From Winogradskyella echinorum (GTDB lineage Bacteria; Bacteroidota; Bacteroidia; Flavobacteriales; Flavobacteriaceae): a stretch of DNA of 64,000 nt. The stretch covers positions 1,550,001 to 1,614,000 of the forward strand of contig NZ_JACOQD010000001.1 of the NCBI RefSeq assembly GCF_014297365.1, given 5' to 3'. Below, piece after piece: positions 46,401 through 55,769 of this stretch; the stretch's first letter is position 1, and every line of letters begins with the position of its first letter. The notes beneath the pieces are model-generated. The model worked only from the letters and a program-made list of their open reading frames with translations. It was not told the DNA's origin and made no database searches. Position numbers and translations under genes: made by a program.

Positions 46401-49400
46401 GCATTTTTAAACTGGTACACCATTGACCCTATATTTTTTAGTAATCAGCGTCCAAATGGTATTACAGACGACGATGTTTCAAATTTATATACCAGACGTG
46501 TATTTATTGAAGAGATTTTCCCTCAGGTAGATGTTGTACAAGGACAAACATCAGTTATTAATACACTAGATTTATCATATTACCCAACAGAGCGTGGACC
46601 TTATAATTTCGATCCTAATGCGGCTAACGGAGCAGCCTTAAACCCAAATGAAACTTGGGCAGGTATCACAAGGCAAATTACTTCTACCGATTTTGAGCAA
46701 GCCAATGTTGAGTATATAGAATTTTGGGTACAAGATCCATTTTTAGATAATCCAACGAGCCAAGGCGGAAAGTTATTATTAAACTTAGGTAATATTTCTG
46801 AAGATATACTGAAAGATGGTAAAAAGCAATATGAAAACGGCTTACCAGAAGATGGTGATATTTCAACATTAAATCCAACTGCGTTTGGTGGTGTTGTTCC
46901 TCAAAATCAATCATTAATATATACGTTTGGAACTACTGGAGCAGAACGTGCAAATCAAGATGTTGGTTTTGATGGATATGACGATGCAGAAGAACTTGCA
47001 CAATTTGGCGCCCAATTTGGTGAAGATCCTTCTAAGGATAATTACAGATACTATTTAAATACAGATGGTAATATTCCAGAGCGTTATAAAAATTATAATG
47101 GTGTAGATGGAAATACACCTGATGTATTTACCGATACCAATAGAGGTTCTACAACACAACCAGATGTGGAGGATATCAATAGAGATAATACAATGAATAC
47201 TATTGATAGTTATTATGAATATGAAGTTGATATGAATCCATCTAACTTAAATATCAATAACCCTCAAATTAATGATGTAAAAGTAAGAACAGTAACACTG
47301 CCAAACGGTGACCAAAGAGATGTTACATGGTATCAATATAGATTACCAATAAATGAGCCTACAAGCGCCATAGGTGGCATTACGGATATTAGGTCTATTC
47401 GCTTTGCACGATTATACTTGAGAGAGTTTACAGAAAATACGATTTTACGTTTTGCAACCTTAGATTTAGTGCGTAGTGATTGGAGACGTTATACACTAGA
47501 TTTAGATAATGATCCTACAAATAATAGTGCAGATGCAGAGTTTAACGTAGGTATAATTGGAGTGCAAGAAAATGATGGAGATTATGTAATTCCACCAGGT
47601 GTAAGACGAGAAGAATTAAATAATAACAATACAGTTGTTAGACAGAACGAACAATCTTTAGTATTACAAGCCTGTGAATTAGAACCTGAAGATTCTCGTG
47701 GTGTATTTAAAAATATTAGTGTAGATATGCGTCAGTATAAAAACTTACGTATGTTTTTACATGCAGAACCACAAGAAGGGCAATCTCTTGCGGAAGGAGA
47801 GTTGATTGCTTTTATAAGAATGGGTAATGATTTAACACAAAACTTCTATCAAATAGAAGTGCCATTGTTGCCATCAGATTTGGCTGAAGGTAGTCTTGAA
47901 GAGCGTATTTGGCCCGAGGTTAATGAGATAAATATTCCATTAGAGGTTTTTCAGCAAATAAAATCTAAAGGTATTTTTGACCAATCATTGTCTAATGACG
48001 ATCCAACATTCTATGATGTCATAGGTGGTGAACTCAATGAGAATCCTGTTTCAGAATTTTCACCTTTACCTACTGGTCAACAACGTGTAGCTATAAAAGG
48101 AAATCCAAATTACGGAGACATAAGAGTACTTATGGTAGGTCTTAAAAACTCTGGTTCTACAAGTACAAATTCATGTGGTGAAGTTTGGTTTAATGAATTA
48201 CGTATGTCCGATTTAGATAATGAAGGAGGTTGGGCAGCGATATTGAGTATGGATACTAACATTGCAGATTTTGCAAGTATCAGTGCAACAGGAAGAAGAA
48301 GTACAGTAGGTTTTGGCGGCATTGAGCAAGGACCAAATGAACGAAGTAGAGAAGATGTAAAGCAATACGACGTCGTTACTAATGTGCAATTAGGTCAGCT
48401 TTTACCAAAAAAATGGGGAGTGCAAATTCCATTTAACTATTCACAGAGTGAAGAAACTATTACTCCACAATACGATGAATATTATAGGGATATTGAATTA
48501 CAAACCCAATTAGATAATACAACAGATCAAGATTCTATTTTAAGGGTAAATGAAAATTATACAAAGAGAAAGAGTATTAATTTTATTGGAGTCCGAAAGC
48601 AAAGAACTGGTGATGCAAAACCACGTTTTTACGATGTTGAGAATTTAACCTTTAATTATTCTTACAATAAAGTTGAGCATCGAGATTTTGAAATCGAGAA
48701 ATCACTCGATCAAAATGTAAGAGCTGGTGTTAATTATAGTCATGCTTTTGAGCCATTACGAATTGAGCCTTTTAAAAAGAACGATTCCTTATTTACAGGT
48801 AAAAATTGGAAAATATTAAAAGATTTCAATCTTAATTTATTGCCATCAAGTTTTTCAGTTAATACAGATATTAATCGACAATTTAGCAAGCAAAAATTTA
48901 GAGAAGTAGAATTAGGAGGTGAAAATATAGGTATAGAAGAATTATTTAGAAGAAACTATACATTCGATTTTCAATATGCAATAAATTATAACTTAACGGA
49001 TGCTTTGAGTTTAAACTTTACAGCTGCCAATACTAATATTGTACGTAATTATTTTATTGATGACCGTATTAATGGCAGACAAGATCCAGAACTCAATGTT
49101 TGGGATGGCTTCTTTGATTTTGGTGATCCAAATTACCAAACGCAACAGCTTCAGGTTAATTACGAGTTGCCTTTATATAAAATACCAGCCCTAAGTTTCT
49201 TAAGAACAACTTACGCTTACAATGGTGCTTTTCAGTGGCAAAAAGGCTCAGATTTAAATGAAGGATTAGAGATAGATGGTGTTGCTTACGATTTAGGTCA
49301 TTCTATTCAAAATTCAAATACGCATAATATAAATACAACCCTAAATATGGAGACCTTTTACAAAACTTTAGGTTTGGTAAGGAAGGGTAATTCTCGAGGA

Positions 49401-50888
49401 AGAAATAGAACATCAACCGTAAGAAGTCGTAATACTAAAACAGATGTATCTGCTACAGATAAAGAACAACAAGCCAAAGATCCTAATAAACTTAGTACTG
49501 GTAAAAAAGCATACAATACATTAATTGATGTTATTACTATGGTAAAACGTGTTCAATTTGGTTATACTGAAAACAATGGTACATACTTGCCAGGTTATTT
49601 ACCAACTCCAGGTTTTGTAGGCACATTTAGACCGACCCTTGGTTATACCTTTGGAAGCCAAAGAGATATTAGAGACTTGGTTGCTAACAAAGGGTATTTA
49701 ACAGATTTTCAGGATTTTAATCAACAATATACAGAAACACAAAATAAGACGCTCGATTACTCAGTTAATGTTGAGCCAATGCGTGATTTAAAAATTGACC
49801 TACAAGGTAATAGAACCTATGCAGAAAATTTCTCAGAAAACTTTAGGGTAGAAGATCAAGAATATATTTCGTTAACGCCTAATACGTTTGGAAACTTTAA
49901 TATATCAACGGCAATGATTAAAACGGCATTTAGTAAAAGTGACGAAAATCAGTCTGCAACCTTTGATGATTTTAGAGAAAACAGACTAATTATAGCGAAT
50001 AGACTAGCTAGAAAAGCTGGAATTAATATTAATGATCCTGCAAATTTAGATGCTGAAGGTTATCCTTTAGGATTTGGTAAAAACAGTCAACGTGTTCTTT
50101 TGCCAGCGTTTTTATCTGCATATCAAGGTTCTAATCCAGACAAAGTTAGTACAGGTGCATTTAGAGATGTGCCAATTCCAAATTGGACATTGAAATATAC
50201 CGGCTTAATGAAAATCCCATGGTTTAAGAAAAATTTTAGACGTTTTTCTATTCAGCATGGATATAGAGCACGTTATACTATAAATCAGTTTAGAACTAAT
50301 TTAGACTATGAAGCTCCAGATTATGATTTTGCTGCTGATGCACCAGCAAATGAAGATGCAGTAGACCAGGCAGGTAATTTTAAAAATGAAACACTTTATA
50401 GTAATATTAACTTAGAGGAGCAATTTAGTCCATTAATTCGTTTAGACTTTGAAATGAAAAATTCAGTAAAAGTCTTAGCAGAAGTTAAAACAGACAGAAC
50501 CTTATCGCTTAGTTTTGATAATAATTTAATGACTGAGATTCAAGGTAAAGTTTATACGCTAGGTTTAGGTTACAGAATTAAAGATTTAAGAATTCGTTCT
50601 AAATTGGCAGGTGCGAAGCAAGTTATTGTGAGTGATTTAGATATGCAAGCAGATATTTCGGTTAGAGATAATAAAACCATTATTAGATATTTAGATTTAG
50701 AAAACAATCAAATTACGGCTGGGCAGACCATTTGGGGATTAAAATACACAGCTAATTACGCATTTAGCAAAAATCTATCAGCTATATTCTATTTCGATTA
50801 TACGTTTTCTGATTTTGCGATTTCTACCTCCTTCCCACAAACGTCTTTAAGATCAGGAATTACACTGCGTTATAATTTTGGTAATTAA
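43476..50888 (+). CDS. sprA: Type IX secretion outer-membrane translocon SprA
   Basis: 2470 residues. SprA forms the giant single-chain beta-barrel through which type IX secretion cargo crosses the outer membrane, and it is required for gliding. A signal peptide ends at 'MSATVGAQ'. Hallmarks include 'LKEYYKRMADAASGK', 'FTFDFDQRIGLSLLGKVGTRLQVTANYDTEASLDFQ', 'GADFDGEATAYIDDFEGTQ', 'GEVWFNELRMSDLDNEGGWAA' and an arginine-rich barrel end 'RSGITLRYNFGN'. Residues about 492-551 carry Asp-rich D-x-D-x-D-G repeats resembling thrombospondin type 3 calcium-binding units, inserted between conserved parts. It follows ruvA with a one-base overlap, and gcvH, vanZ, tonB and remB follow, a neighbourhood familiar from Flavobacterium. 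Confidence 0.97.
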   Translation: MQLNITNNTQLNSFSFLYLLAFMMLMSATVGAQETEQAQDSTKTTFAFGKLNMPNPNSIVSKYTYDPILDRYIYTEKIGNFNINYPLILTPKEFRKLVLEEQLKEYYKRMADAASGKKEGTEEDQKNLLPEFYVNSGLFETIFGGNTINVVPQGSVDVDLGVLFSKQDNPTFSPRNRTNFTFDFDQRIGLSLLGKVGTRLQVTANYDTEASLDFQQLVKLEYTPTEDDIIRKIEVGNVNMPLNSSLITGAQSLFGVKTELQFGKTRVTAVFSEQQSQSKSVVAQGGGTLEEFEFFARDYDENRHFYLAQYFRDNYDKALLQYPYIDNRGLQITRVEVWVTNRNNQTENVRNIVAFQDLGESEAENIGLNPLPAGFVNNPGALPNNENNDFDPTNIGGPGSLLTEAVRDVTIVETGINVPVNEGFDYGKLEAARKLTEGQEYVLNSELGYISLNQRLLNDEVLAVAFQYTLGGEVYQVGEFANDGVNSSSTLSDEDLDGIPDIADVDVDGDGTDDNGTDTDGDGINDQTDADVDGDGTIDNGQDTNVDGINDSFVLSTGTPQSLVLKMLKSAVTSVEQPIWDLMMKNIYDTGAYQLSQEDFKLNIFYTEASPVNFIRPVEGTTFPPFDNNTPANTADDTEINETTLIRLFHLDKLNFNNDPQEGGDGFFDYVEGMTVLSQNGKIIFTKAEPFGRYLFDVLDDDGNPGNNATDYEQDIYTNPNQEKYVYDLLYKSTKTQALDEVKKNKFQIKGRFKSSGSGGGIPLGAFNVPRGSVKVTAGGRVLVEGIDYQVNYQIGRVEILDEALKASNTPINVSVENNAVFGQQTKRFTGINIEHQFNENFVLGATLLNLNERPITQKANYNSEPINNTIFGFNGNYSTEVPFLTRLANKLPNIDTDVPSNLSVRGEFAYLLPGAPKGADFDGEATAYIDDFEGTQGAIDLLSPLSWTLSSRPKDLPATIPGNEDPGIENGYGRAFLNWYTIDPIFFSNQRPNGITDDDVSNLYTRRVFIEEIFPQVDVVQGQTSVINTLDLSYYPTERGPYNFDPNAANGAALNPNETWAGITRQITSTDFEQANVEYIEFWVQDPFLDNPTSQGGKLLLNLGNISEDILKDGKKQYENGLPEDGDISTLNPTAFGGVVPQNQSLIYTFGTTGAERANQDVGFDGYDDAEELAQFGAQFGEDPSKDNYRYYLNTDGNIPERYKNYNGVDGNTPDVFTDTNRGSTTQPDVEDINRDNTMNTIDSYYEYEVDMNPSNLNINNPQINDVKVRTVTLPNGDQRDVTWYQYRLPINEPTSAIGGITDIRSIRFARLYLREFTENTILRFATLDLVRSDWRRYTLDLDNDPTNNSADAEFNVGIIGVQENDGDYVIPPGVRREELNNNNTVVRQNEQSLVLQACELEPEDSRGVFKNISVDMRQYKNLRMFLHAEPQEGQSLAEGELIAFIRMGNDLTQNFYQIEVPLLPSDLAEGSLEERIWPEVNEINIPLEVFQQIKSKGIFDQSLSNDDPTFYDVIGGELNENPVSEFSPLPTGQQRVAIKGNPNYGDIRVLMVGLKNSGSTSTNSCGEVWFNELRMSDLDNEGGWAAILSMDTNIADFASISATGRRSTVGFGGIEQGPNERSREDVKQYDVVTNVQLGQLLPKKWGVQIPFNYSQSEETITPQYDEYYRDIELQTQLDNTTDQDSILRVNENYTKRKSINFIGVRKQRTGDAKPRFYDVENLTFNYSYNKVEHRDFEIEKSLDQNVRAGVNYSHAFEPLRIEPFKKNDSLFTGKNWKILKDFNLNLLPSSFSVNTDINRQFSKQKFREVELGGENIGIEELFRRNYTFDFQYAINYNLTDALSLNFTAANTNIVRNYFIDDRINGRQDPELNVWDGFFDFGDPNYQTQQLQVNYELPLYKIPALSFLRTTYAYNGAFQWQKGSDLNEGLEIDGVAYDLGHSIQNSNTHNINTTLNMETFYKTLGLVRKGNSRGRNRTSTVRSRNTKTDVSATDKEQQAKDPNKLSTGKKAYNTLIDVITMVKRVQFGYTENNGTYLPGYLPTPGFVGTFRPTLGYTFGSQRDIRDLVANKGYLTDFQDFNQQYTETQNKTLDYSVNVEPMRDLKIDLQGNRTYAENFSENFRVEDQEYISLTPNTFGNFNISTAMIKTAFSKSDENQSATFDDFRENRLIIANRLARKAGININDPANLDAEGYPLGFGKNSQRVLLPAFLSAYQGSNPDKVSTGAFRDVPIPNWTLKYTGLMKIPWFKKNFRRFSIQHGYRARYTINQFRTNLDYEAPDYDFAADAPANEDAVDQAGNFKNETLYSNINLEEQFSPLIRLDFEMKNSVKVLAEVKTDRTLSLSFDNNLMTEIQGKVYTLGLGYRIKDLRIRSKLAGAKQVIVSDLDMQADISVRDNKTIIRYLDLENNQITAGQTIWGLKYTANYAFSKNLSAIFYFDYTFSDFAISTSFPQTSLRSGITLRYNFGN

Positions 50889-50889
50889 T

Positions 50890-50921
50890 TTTGAATGAAA
50901 GCAATTAAAAAATTACATTTG
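50890..50921 (+). promoter_or_regulatory. Promoter of gcvH
   Basis: TTTG at 50890-50893 and TACATTTG at 50914-50921, spaced 20 bases, directly after the sprA stop. No glycine riboswitch is visible in the 28 bases left before the gcvH ATG. Confidence 0.65.
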
Positions 50922-50948
50922 TTTCATTAATATATTATAACAATAAAG

Positions 50949-51329
50949 ATGAATATACCATCAGAATTAAAGTACACTAAAGACCACGAGTGGATTAAGA
51001 TAGAAGGTGATCTTGCTACAGTAGGCATTACAGATTTTGCACAAGGTGAACTTGGTGATATTGTCTATGTCGAAGTAGATACATTAGATGAAACTTTAGA
51101 TATTGAAGAAGTTTTTGGTACAGTTGAGGCTGTAAAAACAGTCTCAGATTTATTTTTACCATTGTCTGGTGAAATAATTGAATTTAATGAAGGTTTAGAA
51201 GACGAACCAGAAAAAGTAAATTCAGATCCTTATGGTGAAGGTTGGATGATAAAATTAAAATTTTCTGATGCTTCTCAAATAGACAATTTGTTATCGGCAG
51301 AAGATTACAAAGCACTTATTAGTGGTTAA
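50949..51329 (+). CDS. gcvH: Glycine cleavage system H protein
   Basis: 126 residues, standard. The lipoyl-attachment lysine is in '[14 protein letters not shown]' near residue 62, and '[35 protein letters not shown]' and '[15 protein letters not shown]' are typical of the family. H protein shuttles the aminomethyl group among the P, T and L proteins; no other gcv gene is in the window. The vanZ gene overlaps its last eight bases. Confidence 0.97.
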   Translation: MNIPSELKYTKDHEWIKIEGDLATVGITDFAQGELGDIVYVEVDTLDETLDIEEVFGTVEAVKTVSDLFLPLSGEIIEFNEGLEDEPEKVNSDPYGEGWMIKLKFSDASQIDNLLSAEDYKALISG

Positions 51330-51684
51330 AAAAATACTTTTACCAGTTGCAATAATTTATACAATTTGGCTGACTGTTGTTAGTCTAATCAACTTAAAAA
51401 GTGTACCTAGTTTAGGGTCTTCTTTTGATGATAAAATATATCACTTGTTGGCATATTTGTTATTAGCGTTTTTATGGGTAACTTACTTTAAGCCACATCC
51501 CAAAAAACACGCAACATTAATTGTTTTTAGCTGTACTATTATATTTGGTGCGGCTTTAGAATTGATGCAGCATCAATTAAATCCTAACAGAACCTACGAT
51601 AGTTATGATCTAATAGCAAACTGTTTAGGAGTAATCCTTGGCACATTAATTGCAATAAAAATTAACATCTATAAGTTAAAATAA
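51322..51684 (+). CDS. VanZ family membrane protein
   Basis: 120 residues from a GTG start that overlaps gcvH by eight bases. There are four predicted membrane helices: about 7-22, 38-55, 66-83 and 98-114. The VanZ-type pattern '[21 protein letters not shown]' is followed by '[28 protein letters not shown]', the part that usually carries the conserved Asp/Asn and Gly residues. VanZ-like proteins are small membrane proteins of uncertain function linked to teicoplanin tolerance in enterococci; no such role is implied here. It is translationally coupled to gcvH. Confidence 0.88.
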   Translation: MVKKILLPVAIIYTIWLTVVSLINLKSVPSLGSSFDDKIYHLLAYLLLAFLWVTYFKPHPKKHATLIVFSCTIIFGAALELMQHQLNPNRTYDSYDLIANCLGVILGTLIAIKINIYKLK

Positions 51685-51749
51685 CACAAAGCCTTGTTTT
51701 TTTTACTATTATTTAGTTAAATTAGCAATGTTATAATAAACACAATATT

Positions 51750-52478
51750 ATGGAACCTAAAAAGAATCTGAAATCGGATGTAAGTCGCAACAGTTCAATA
51801 TACTTTGCAGTTGGTCTTGCACTAATGCTTGCCATTACATACATGTCTATAAACTACAAGTCTTACGACGATAAAGATATAGCATTAGACTCTCTTAATT
51901 TAGATGATGAATTAGAAGAAGAAGTGCCAATTACAGAACAAATTGTTACACCTCCACCACCACCTCCACCACCACCTGCAGCTCCAGAAGTTATTGAAGT
52001 GGTAGAAGATGAGGAAGAAGTTGAAGAGACGGTTATTGAATCTACAGAAACAGAAATGGAAACAGAAATTGTGGAAGTAGAGGATGTAGAAGTAGAAGAG
52101 GTAGAAGAAGATATAGAAGTACCATTCAACGTTATTGAAAATGTTGCCGTTTTTCCTGGTTGTGAAAATAAAAAAGGAAATGCTGCTAAGAAACAATGTA
52201 TGAATGATAAGGTAAACAAGTTTATTAGCAAAAAGTTTAATGTAGATTTAGCTAGTGACTTAGGTCTACCTCCAGGTAAGAAAAGAATCTTTGTTCAGTT
52301 TAAGGTAGATAAATCTGGTAATATAACTAGTGTATTAGCTCGAGGGCCACATCCAGGATTAGAAAAAGAAGCTAAACGTGTAATTAGCCAATTACCAAAA
52401 ATGAAACCAGGAAGACAAAGAGGTAAAGCGGTAGTGATGCCATTCTCTATTCCAATCGTATTCTCAGTGCAAGATTAG
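51750..52478 (+). CDS. Energy transducer TonB-like protein
   Basis: 242 residues: a single membrane helix (about 17-36, 'SIYFAVGLALMLAITYMSI'), a Pro run (about 68-76), a very acidic stretch of Glu/Val-rich sequence (about 80-125) and a C-terminal TonB domain (about 130-242) with 'FPGCENKKGNAAKKQCM', 'VQFKVDKSGNITSVLARGPH' and 'AKRVISQLPKMKPG'. The two cysteines could form a disulfide. TonB proteins couple proton motive force to outer-membrane receptors. The acidic spacer differs from the usual Lys-Pro-rich one. A terminator follows, so it is probably transcribed with gcvH-vanZ or alone. Confidence 0.9.
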   Translation: MEPKKNLKSDVSRNSSIYFAVGLALMLAITYMSINYKSYDDKDIALDSLNLDDELEEEVPITEQIVTPPPPPPPPPAAPEVIEVVEDEEEVEETVIESTETEMETEIVEVEDVEVEEVEEDIEVPFNVIENVAVFPGCENKKGNAAKKQCMNDKVNKFISKKFNVDLASDLGLPPGKKRIFVQFKVDKSGNITSVLARGPHPGLEKEAKRVISQLPKMKPGRQRGKAVVMPFSIPIVFSVQD

Positions 52479-52498
52479 ATAGCACTTTTTTAAATATC

Positions 52499-52537
52499 AA
52501 AAATCCCGTTCAAAATTAATTGGACGGGATTTTCTTT
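52499..52537 (+). terminator. Terminator after the first TonB gene
   Basis: AAAATCCCGT pairs with ACGGGATTTT around a 14-base loop and is followed by CTTTTT. Confidence 0.8.
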
Positions 52538-52591
52538 TTGGTATACTTATTGTGACTTTATCATAATATTAACATTTAAATAATACGTATT

Positions 52592-53389
52592 ATGAAAAAT
52601 TCTAAAAATGACTTCGGTATTGCTGGTCAGAGCACTACTGAAGTAAAGAAATCACAAAAGCATGATGCAAATTTACAAAAAAACTCAACCCTATATTTCC
52701 AAATAGGGTTGATACTTTGTTTATTGGGTACTTATGCACTTTTTGAAATGCAGTTTCAAGAGAAGAAACTTATTTTTGACACTGTAGAATCTACAGAACT
52801 CGCAACTATTGATGTTGCAGAAAAGTTTAGGGTAGAGCCAGATGTTACGGTAAAGAAGCAGAAAGCAGTTAAACAAACCGTATTAACAGAAAAAGTTAAA
52901 GAGGTTGAGGATGATTATATTGAAAATGAACCTGAAGATTTAGTTGTAACAGATCCAACCCCTTTATCTGATGATCCTATAGCCGATCCTGGTGATATTG
53001 TTGATGCAACTCCAATAGATGATCTTATTTTTGTGCCGTTTTCAAAAATTGAAAAAGTACCAGTTTATCCAGGATGTGAAAGGCACAAAACTAATGACAA
53101 ACGAAAAAAATGTATGTCAGAAAAAATTACGAAACTCATTAATAAAAGATTTAATACCGATTTAGGTTCTGAGTATGGTTTATCTGGTAGACAAAGAATC
53201 AATACACAATTTACTATAGATAAAAATGGTAACGTTACTGATGTAAAAATTAGAGGTCCTCACAATGTTTTAGAAAAAGAAGCTAATCGTGTTATTAATA
53301 AAATACCTAAAATGGAACCTGGTTTACAACGCAATGTTCCTGTAGGTGTAATTTATACGCTTCCTATAATTTTTGATATTAGAGATTAA
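52592..53389 (+). CDS. Second energy transducer TonB-like protein
   Basis: 265 residues with the same layout as the previous gene: a cytoplasmic N-terminus of about 40 residues, one membrane helix (about 38-55, 'LYFQIGLILCLLGTYALF'), a Val/Lys/Asp/Pro spacer (about 75-145) and a TonB C-terminal domain with 'VPVYPGCERHKTNDKRKKCMSEK', 'NTQFTIDKNGNVTDVKIRGPH' and 'NRVINKIPKMEPG'. The shared 'PGCE' and second Cys show the two are paralogues, though upstream spacer sequences differ. It is flanked on both sides by terminators, so it is a separate transcription unit. Confidence 0.88.
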   Translation: MKNSKNDFGIAGQSTTEVKKSQKHDANLQKNSTLYFQIGLILCLLGTYALFEMQFQEKKLIFDTVESTELATIDVAEKFRVEPDVTVKKQKAVKQTVLTEKVKEVEDDYIENEPEDLVVTDPTPLSDDPIADPGDIVDATPIDDLIFVPFSKIEKVPVYPGCERHKTNDKRKKCMSEKITKLINKRFNTDLGSEYGLSGRQRINTQFTIDKNGNVTDVKIRGPHNVLEKEANRVINKIPKMEPGLQRNVPVGVIYTLPIIFDIRD

Positions 53390-53412
53390 TAGAAATAATC
53401 TTCACAAAACTC

Positions 53413-53444
53413 TAAACCGTTATTGCTTCAATAACGGTTTTTTA
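53413..53444 (+). terminator. Terminator between TonB-like gene 2 and remB
   Basis: AAACCGTTATTG pairs perfectly with CAATAACGGTTT around a three-base loop, followed by TTTT. Confidence 0.85.
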
Positions 53445-53513
53445 ATATCCGATTTTCAGTTTAGGGTTACTAAAAAAATAAGTATCTTTCACTCGTTAAA
53501 TCCATTTTCTTCT

Positions 53514-55625
53514 ATGAAGCGTATTTTGCTTTTTGCTATTCTCTCAATGTCGCTATTAGGTTTTACTCAAACTCCTATAACTTACGAAAAACCACCTGTA
53601 TTTAATGAATGTGAATCTGAAGCTATAGAACAACTAAAATCATGCTTCAATTTCACCTTAAATAATTTTATCTACAAAAATTTTGATGTGCCAGAAATAG
53701 TGAATAAAGAATCTTATAGAGGAGATATTCAAATATTATTCGAAATTAATAAAGAAGGGGAGTTTAAGCTAATTTATGTTGATGCGATTTATGAAGAATT
53801 AAAAGTAGAAAGTAAACGTGTTTTTGATTTGCTACCAAAAATTAAACCGGCTACATATAATGGTGAACCAACATTTGCGCAATACAGTATAAGTATAGCA
53901 ATACCATTAACTGAACCTATAAGACAGCAAGACGAAATTGTAAAGGTAGAATCAGATAGAAATAGTAAAGAGAATCTTAATACTACTTTATCAAATGAGT
54001 TTGATACTGTTGAAGCTAAAATAAAACCTTACGAAAAATTAGAATATACTAGTGAGTTAAACATACCATTTACACATTCGTACTATGCACGATTTGATGA
54101 CGAAATGAATGCTCTAGGTACAAATAGTCATACTGCAGCAAAACCATTTGTTTATAGTGATGTTGCCAAATATTACGATATAAAAGCAGAAAAGGAAAAC
54201 TTAGCTAAGGATACGGATTCTTGGATAGGTAGAAAGTTATACAACGAGCATTTAGTAAGTGTGCAAGGCAAGGATTATTGGTTTACCGTAGATCCAATTC
54301 TAGACTTACAGGTCGGTAAGGATGGTGAGGCAGAATTTAGTTCTACATGGAATAATACTCGAGGTATTTTTATTCAGGCTGGTTTAGGAAAACATTTTAA
54401 TTTATCAACTTCAATTTACGAAAGTCAAGGACGTTTTGCGGATTACTTTAATACATATGCAGAAAATATTAGGGCATTTGGTCCAGATCCAGCTTTAATT
54501 CCTGGTCGTGGTATTGCCAAACGATTTAAAGACGATTCTTACGATTATCCTGTTGCAGAAGCCTACTTATCTTATACACCTTCAAAGTTTTTTAACGTGC
54601 AATTTGGTCATGGCAAAAATTTTATAGGTGATGGTTATCGTTCGTTGTTTCAAAGTGATGTTGCGAGCCCTTATCCATTTTTTAAAACAAATATTGAGTT
54701 TTGGAAAATAAAATATACGAGTACTTGGATGTCTTTAAGAGATGTTAGAGAAGATGTAATTGAGGATAAAACCTTTAGAACAAAATATATGGCTAATCAC
54801 TATCTCAGCTGGAATGTCTCTAAACGTTTAAATATAGGTTTGTTTGAATCTGTAATGTGGCAAAATTCTAATGATAGAGGTTTTGATCTAAACTATTTAA
54901 ATCCTATTATATTTTTTAGAGCTATTGAGTTTCAAACGGGTCAAGGTAATGGTAATGCTATCTTAGGTTTATCTGGTAAGTATAAGTGGAATAATAAAGT
55001 TAATCTATATGGTCAATTTTTAATTGATGAATTTTCTGTTAGTGATGTTACAGGTGGTGAGAAAAGTTGGAAAAATAAGTTAGGTTTTCAGATAGGAGCA
55101 AAATATTTTAACGCATTTAATCTAGATAATTTATTGCTTCAAGCCGAATATAATCAAGTTAGGCCATATACTTATGCTCATAATACAGTTGTATTAAATT
55201 ATGCGCATAACAATCAACCAATGGCCCATCTTTGGGGCGCAAATTTTAGAGAATTGGTGTTAATTGGTAGATATAATTACAAACGCTGGTTTGGGGATGC
55301 TAAATTTATAATTGGCCAACGTGGTTTCGATTTTAATACTGATGAAGATAGCTTTAATTATGGTGGTAATATATATGGGGATGAAGACTTTAGAGTGGCT
55401 GATACAGGCATTAAAATAGGTCAAGGTAACAAAACCAATAGTTTTATGACAGAATTACAAGCTGGTTATTTAATAAATCCTGCTACTAATCTAAAAGTTT
55501 TTACAAATATTATATATAGAGATTTTAATCCTGAAGCCATAACACCTACAACAATGAAATCTAATACGCTTTGGTTTAGTTTTGGTGTAAGAACAGATTT
55601 GTTTAATTGGTATAATGATTTTTAG
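53514..55625 (+). CDS. remB: Gliding motility protein RemB-like, with N-terminal TonB-C-like domain
   Basis: 703 residues from the ATG at 53514; the in-frame extension to 53373 runs through a terminator and lacks a signal, while 'MKRILLFAILSMSLLGFTQ' is a clean signal peptide. Residues about 25-135 resemble the TonB C-terminal domains of the two upstream genes ('PPVFNECESEAIEQLKSC', 'EGEFKLIYVDAIYEELKVESKRVFDLLPKIKPA'). The rest (about 180-703) is rich in outer-membrane barrel strands ('WFTVDPILDLQVGKDGE', 'PVAEAYLSYTPSKFFNVQFGHGKNFIGDGYRS', Trp/Tyr-rich strands), similar to Wzi-like barrels. As I recall, remB lies a few genes downstream of sprA in Flavobacterium johnsoniae, which supports the name. 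It probably acts in gliding or at the cell surface. Confidence 0.75.
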   Translation: MKRILLFAILSMSLLGFTQTPITYEKPPVFNECESEAIEQLKSCFNFTLNNFIYKNFDVPEIVNKESYRGDIQILFEINKEGEFKLIYVDAIYEELKVESKRVFDLLPKIKPATYNGEPTFAQYSISIAIPLTEPIRQQDEIVKVESDRNSKENLNTTLSNEFDTVEAKIKPYEKLEYTSELNIPFTHSYYARFDDEMNALGTNSHTAAKPFVYSDVAKYYDIKAEKENLAKDTDSWIGRKLYNEHLVSVQGKDYWFTVDPILDLQVGKDGEAEFSSTWNNTRGIFIQAGLGKHFNLSTSIYESQGRFADYFNTYAENIRAFGPDPALIPGRGIAKRFKDDSYDYPVAEAYLSYTPSKFFNVQFGHGKNFIGDGYRSLFQSDVASPYPFFKTNIEFWKIKYTSTWMSLRDVREDVIEDKTFRTKYMANHYLSWNVSKRLNIGLFESVMWQNSNDRGFDLNYLNPIIFFRAIEFQTGQGNGNAILGLSGKYKWNNKVNLYGQFLIDEFSVSDVTGGEKSWKNKLGFQIGAKYFNAFNLDNLLLQAEYNQVRPYTYAHNTVVLNYAHNNQPMAHLWGANFRELVLIGRYNYKRWFGDAKFIIGQRGFDFNTDEDSFNYGGNIYGDEDFRVADTGIKIGQGNKTNSFMTELQAGYLINPATNLKVFTNIIYRDFNPEAITPTTMKSNTLWFSFGVRTDLFNWYNDF

Positions 55626-55704
55626 ATAGAAATCTCCTCCAAATTTTCTAAATTGATTAGGTTAGAAGTTCAATAATAGTATTGTATAAAACTAATAATT
55701 TACG

Positions 55705-55735
55705 TTGCTCATCATTAAATTTCAAACTATCTTTG
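55705..55735 (+). promoter_or_regulatory. Promoter of the ctaB oxidase-assembly operon
   Basis: TTG at 55705-55707 and TATCTTTG at 55728-55735, about 20 bases apart. The 145-base spacer before ctaB contains no other good candidate. Confidence 0.55.
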
Positions 55736-55769
55736 CACTCGCAAAGAATAGAACTAAATAGAACACCTT

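Noticed and set aside
50889-50948. Glycine riboswitch before gcvH
   Set aside because: Only about 28 bases remain between the promoter and the start codon, too short for any known glycine riboswitch.
51863-52231. Minus-strand open frames of Ser/Thr-rich or Phe/Trp-rich sequence opposite the TonB gene
   Set aside because: They are mirror images of the Glu/Val and proline codon runs of the real gene, with low-complexity composition and no neighbours or signals.
53373-53513. N-terminal extension of the RemB-like protein
   Set aside because: It contains a terminator hairpin and would bury a clean signal peptide that starts at 53514.
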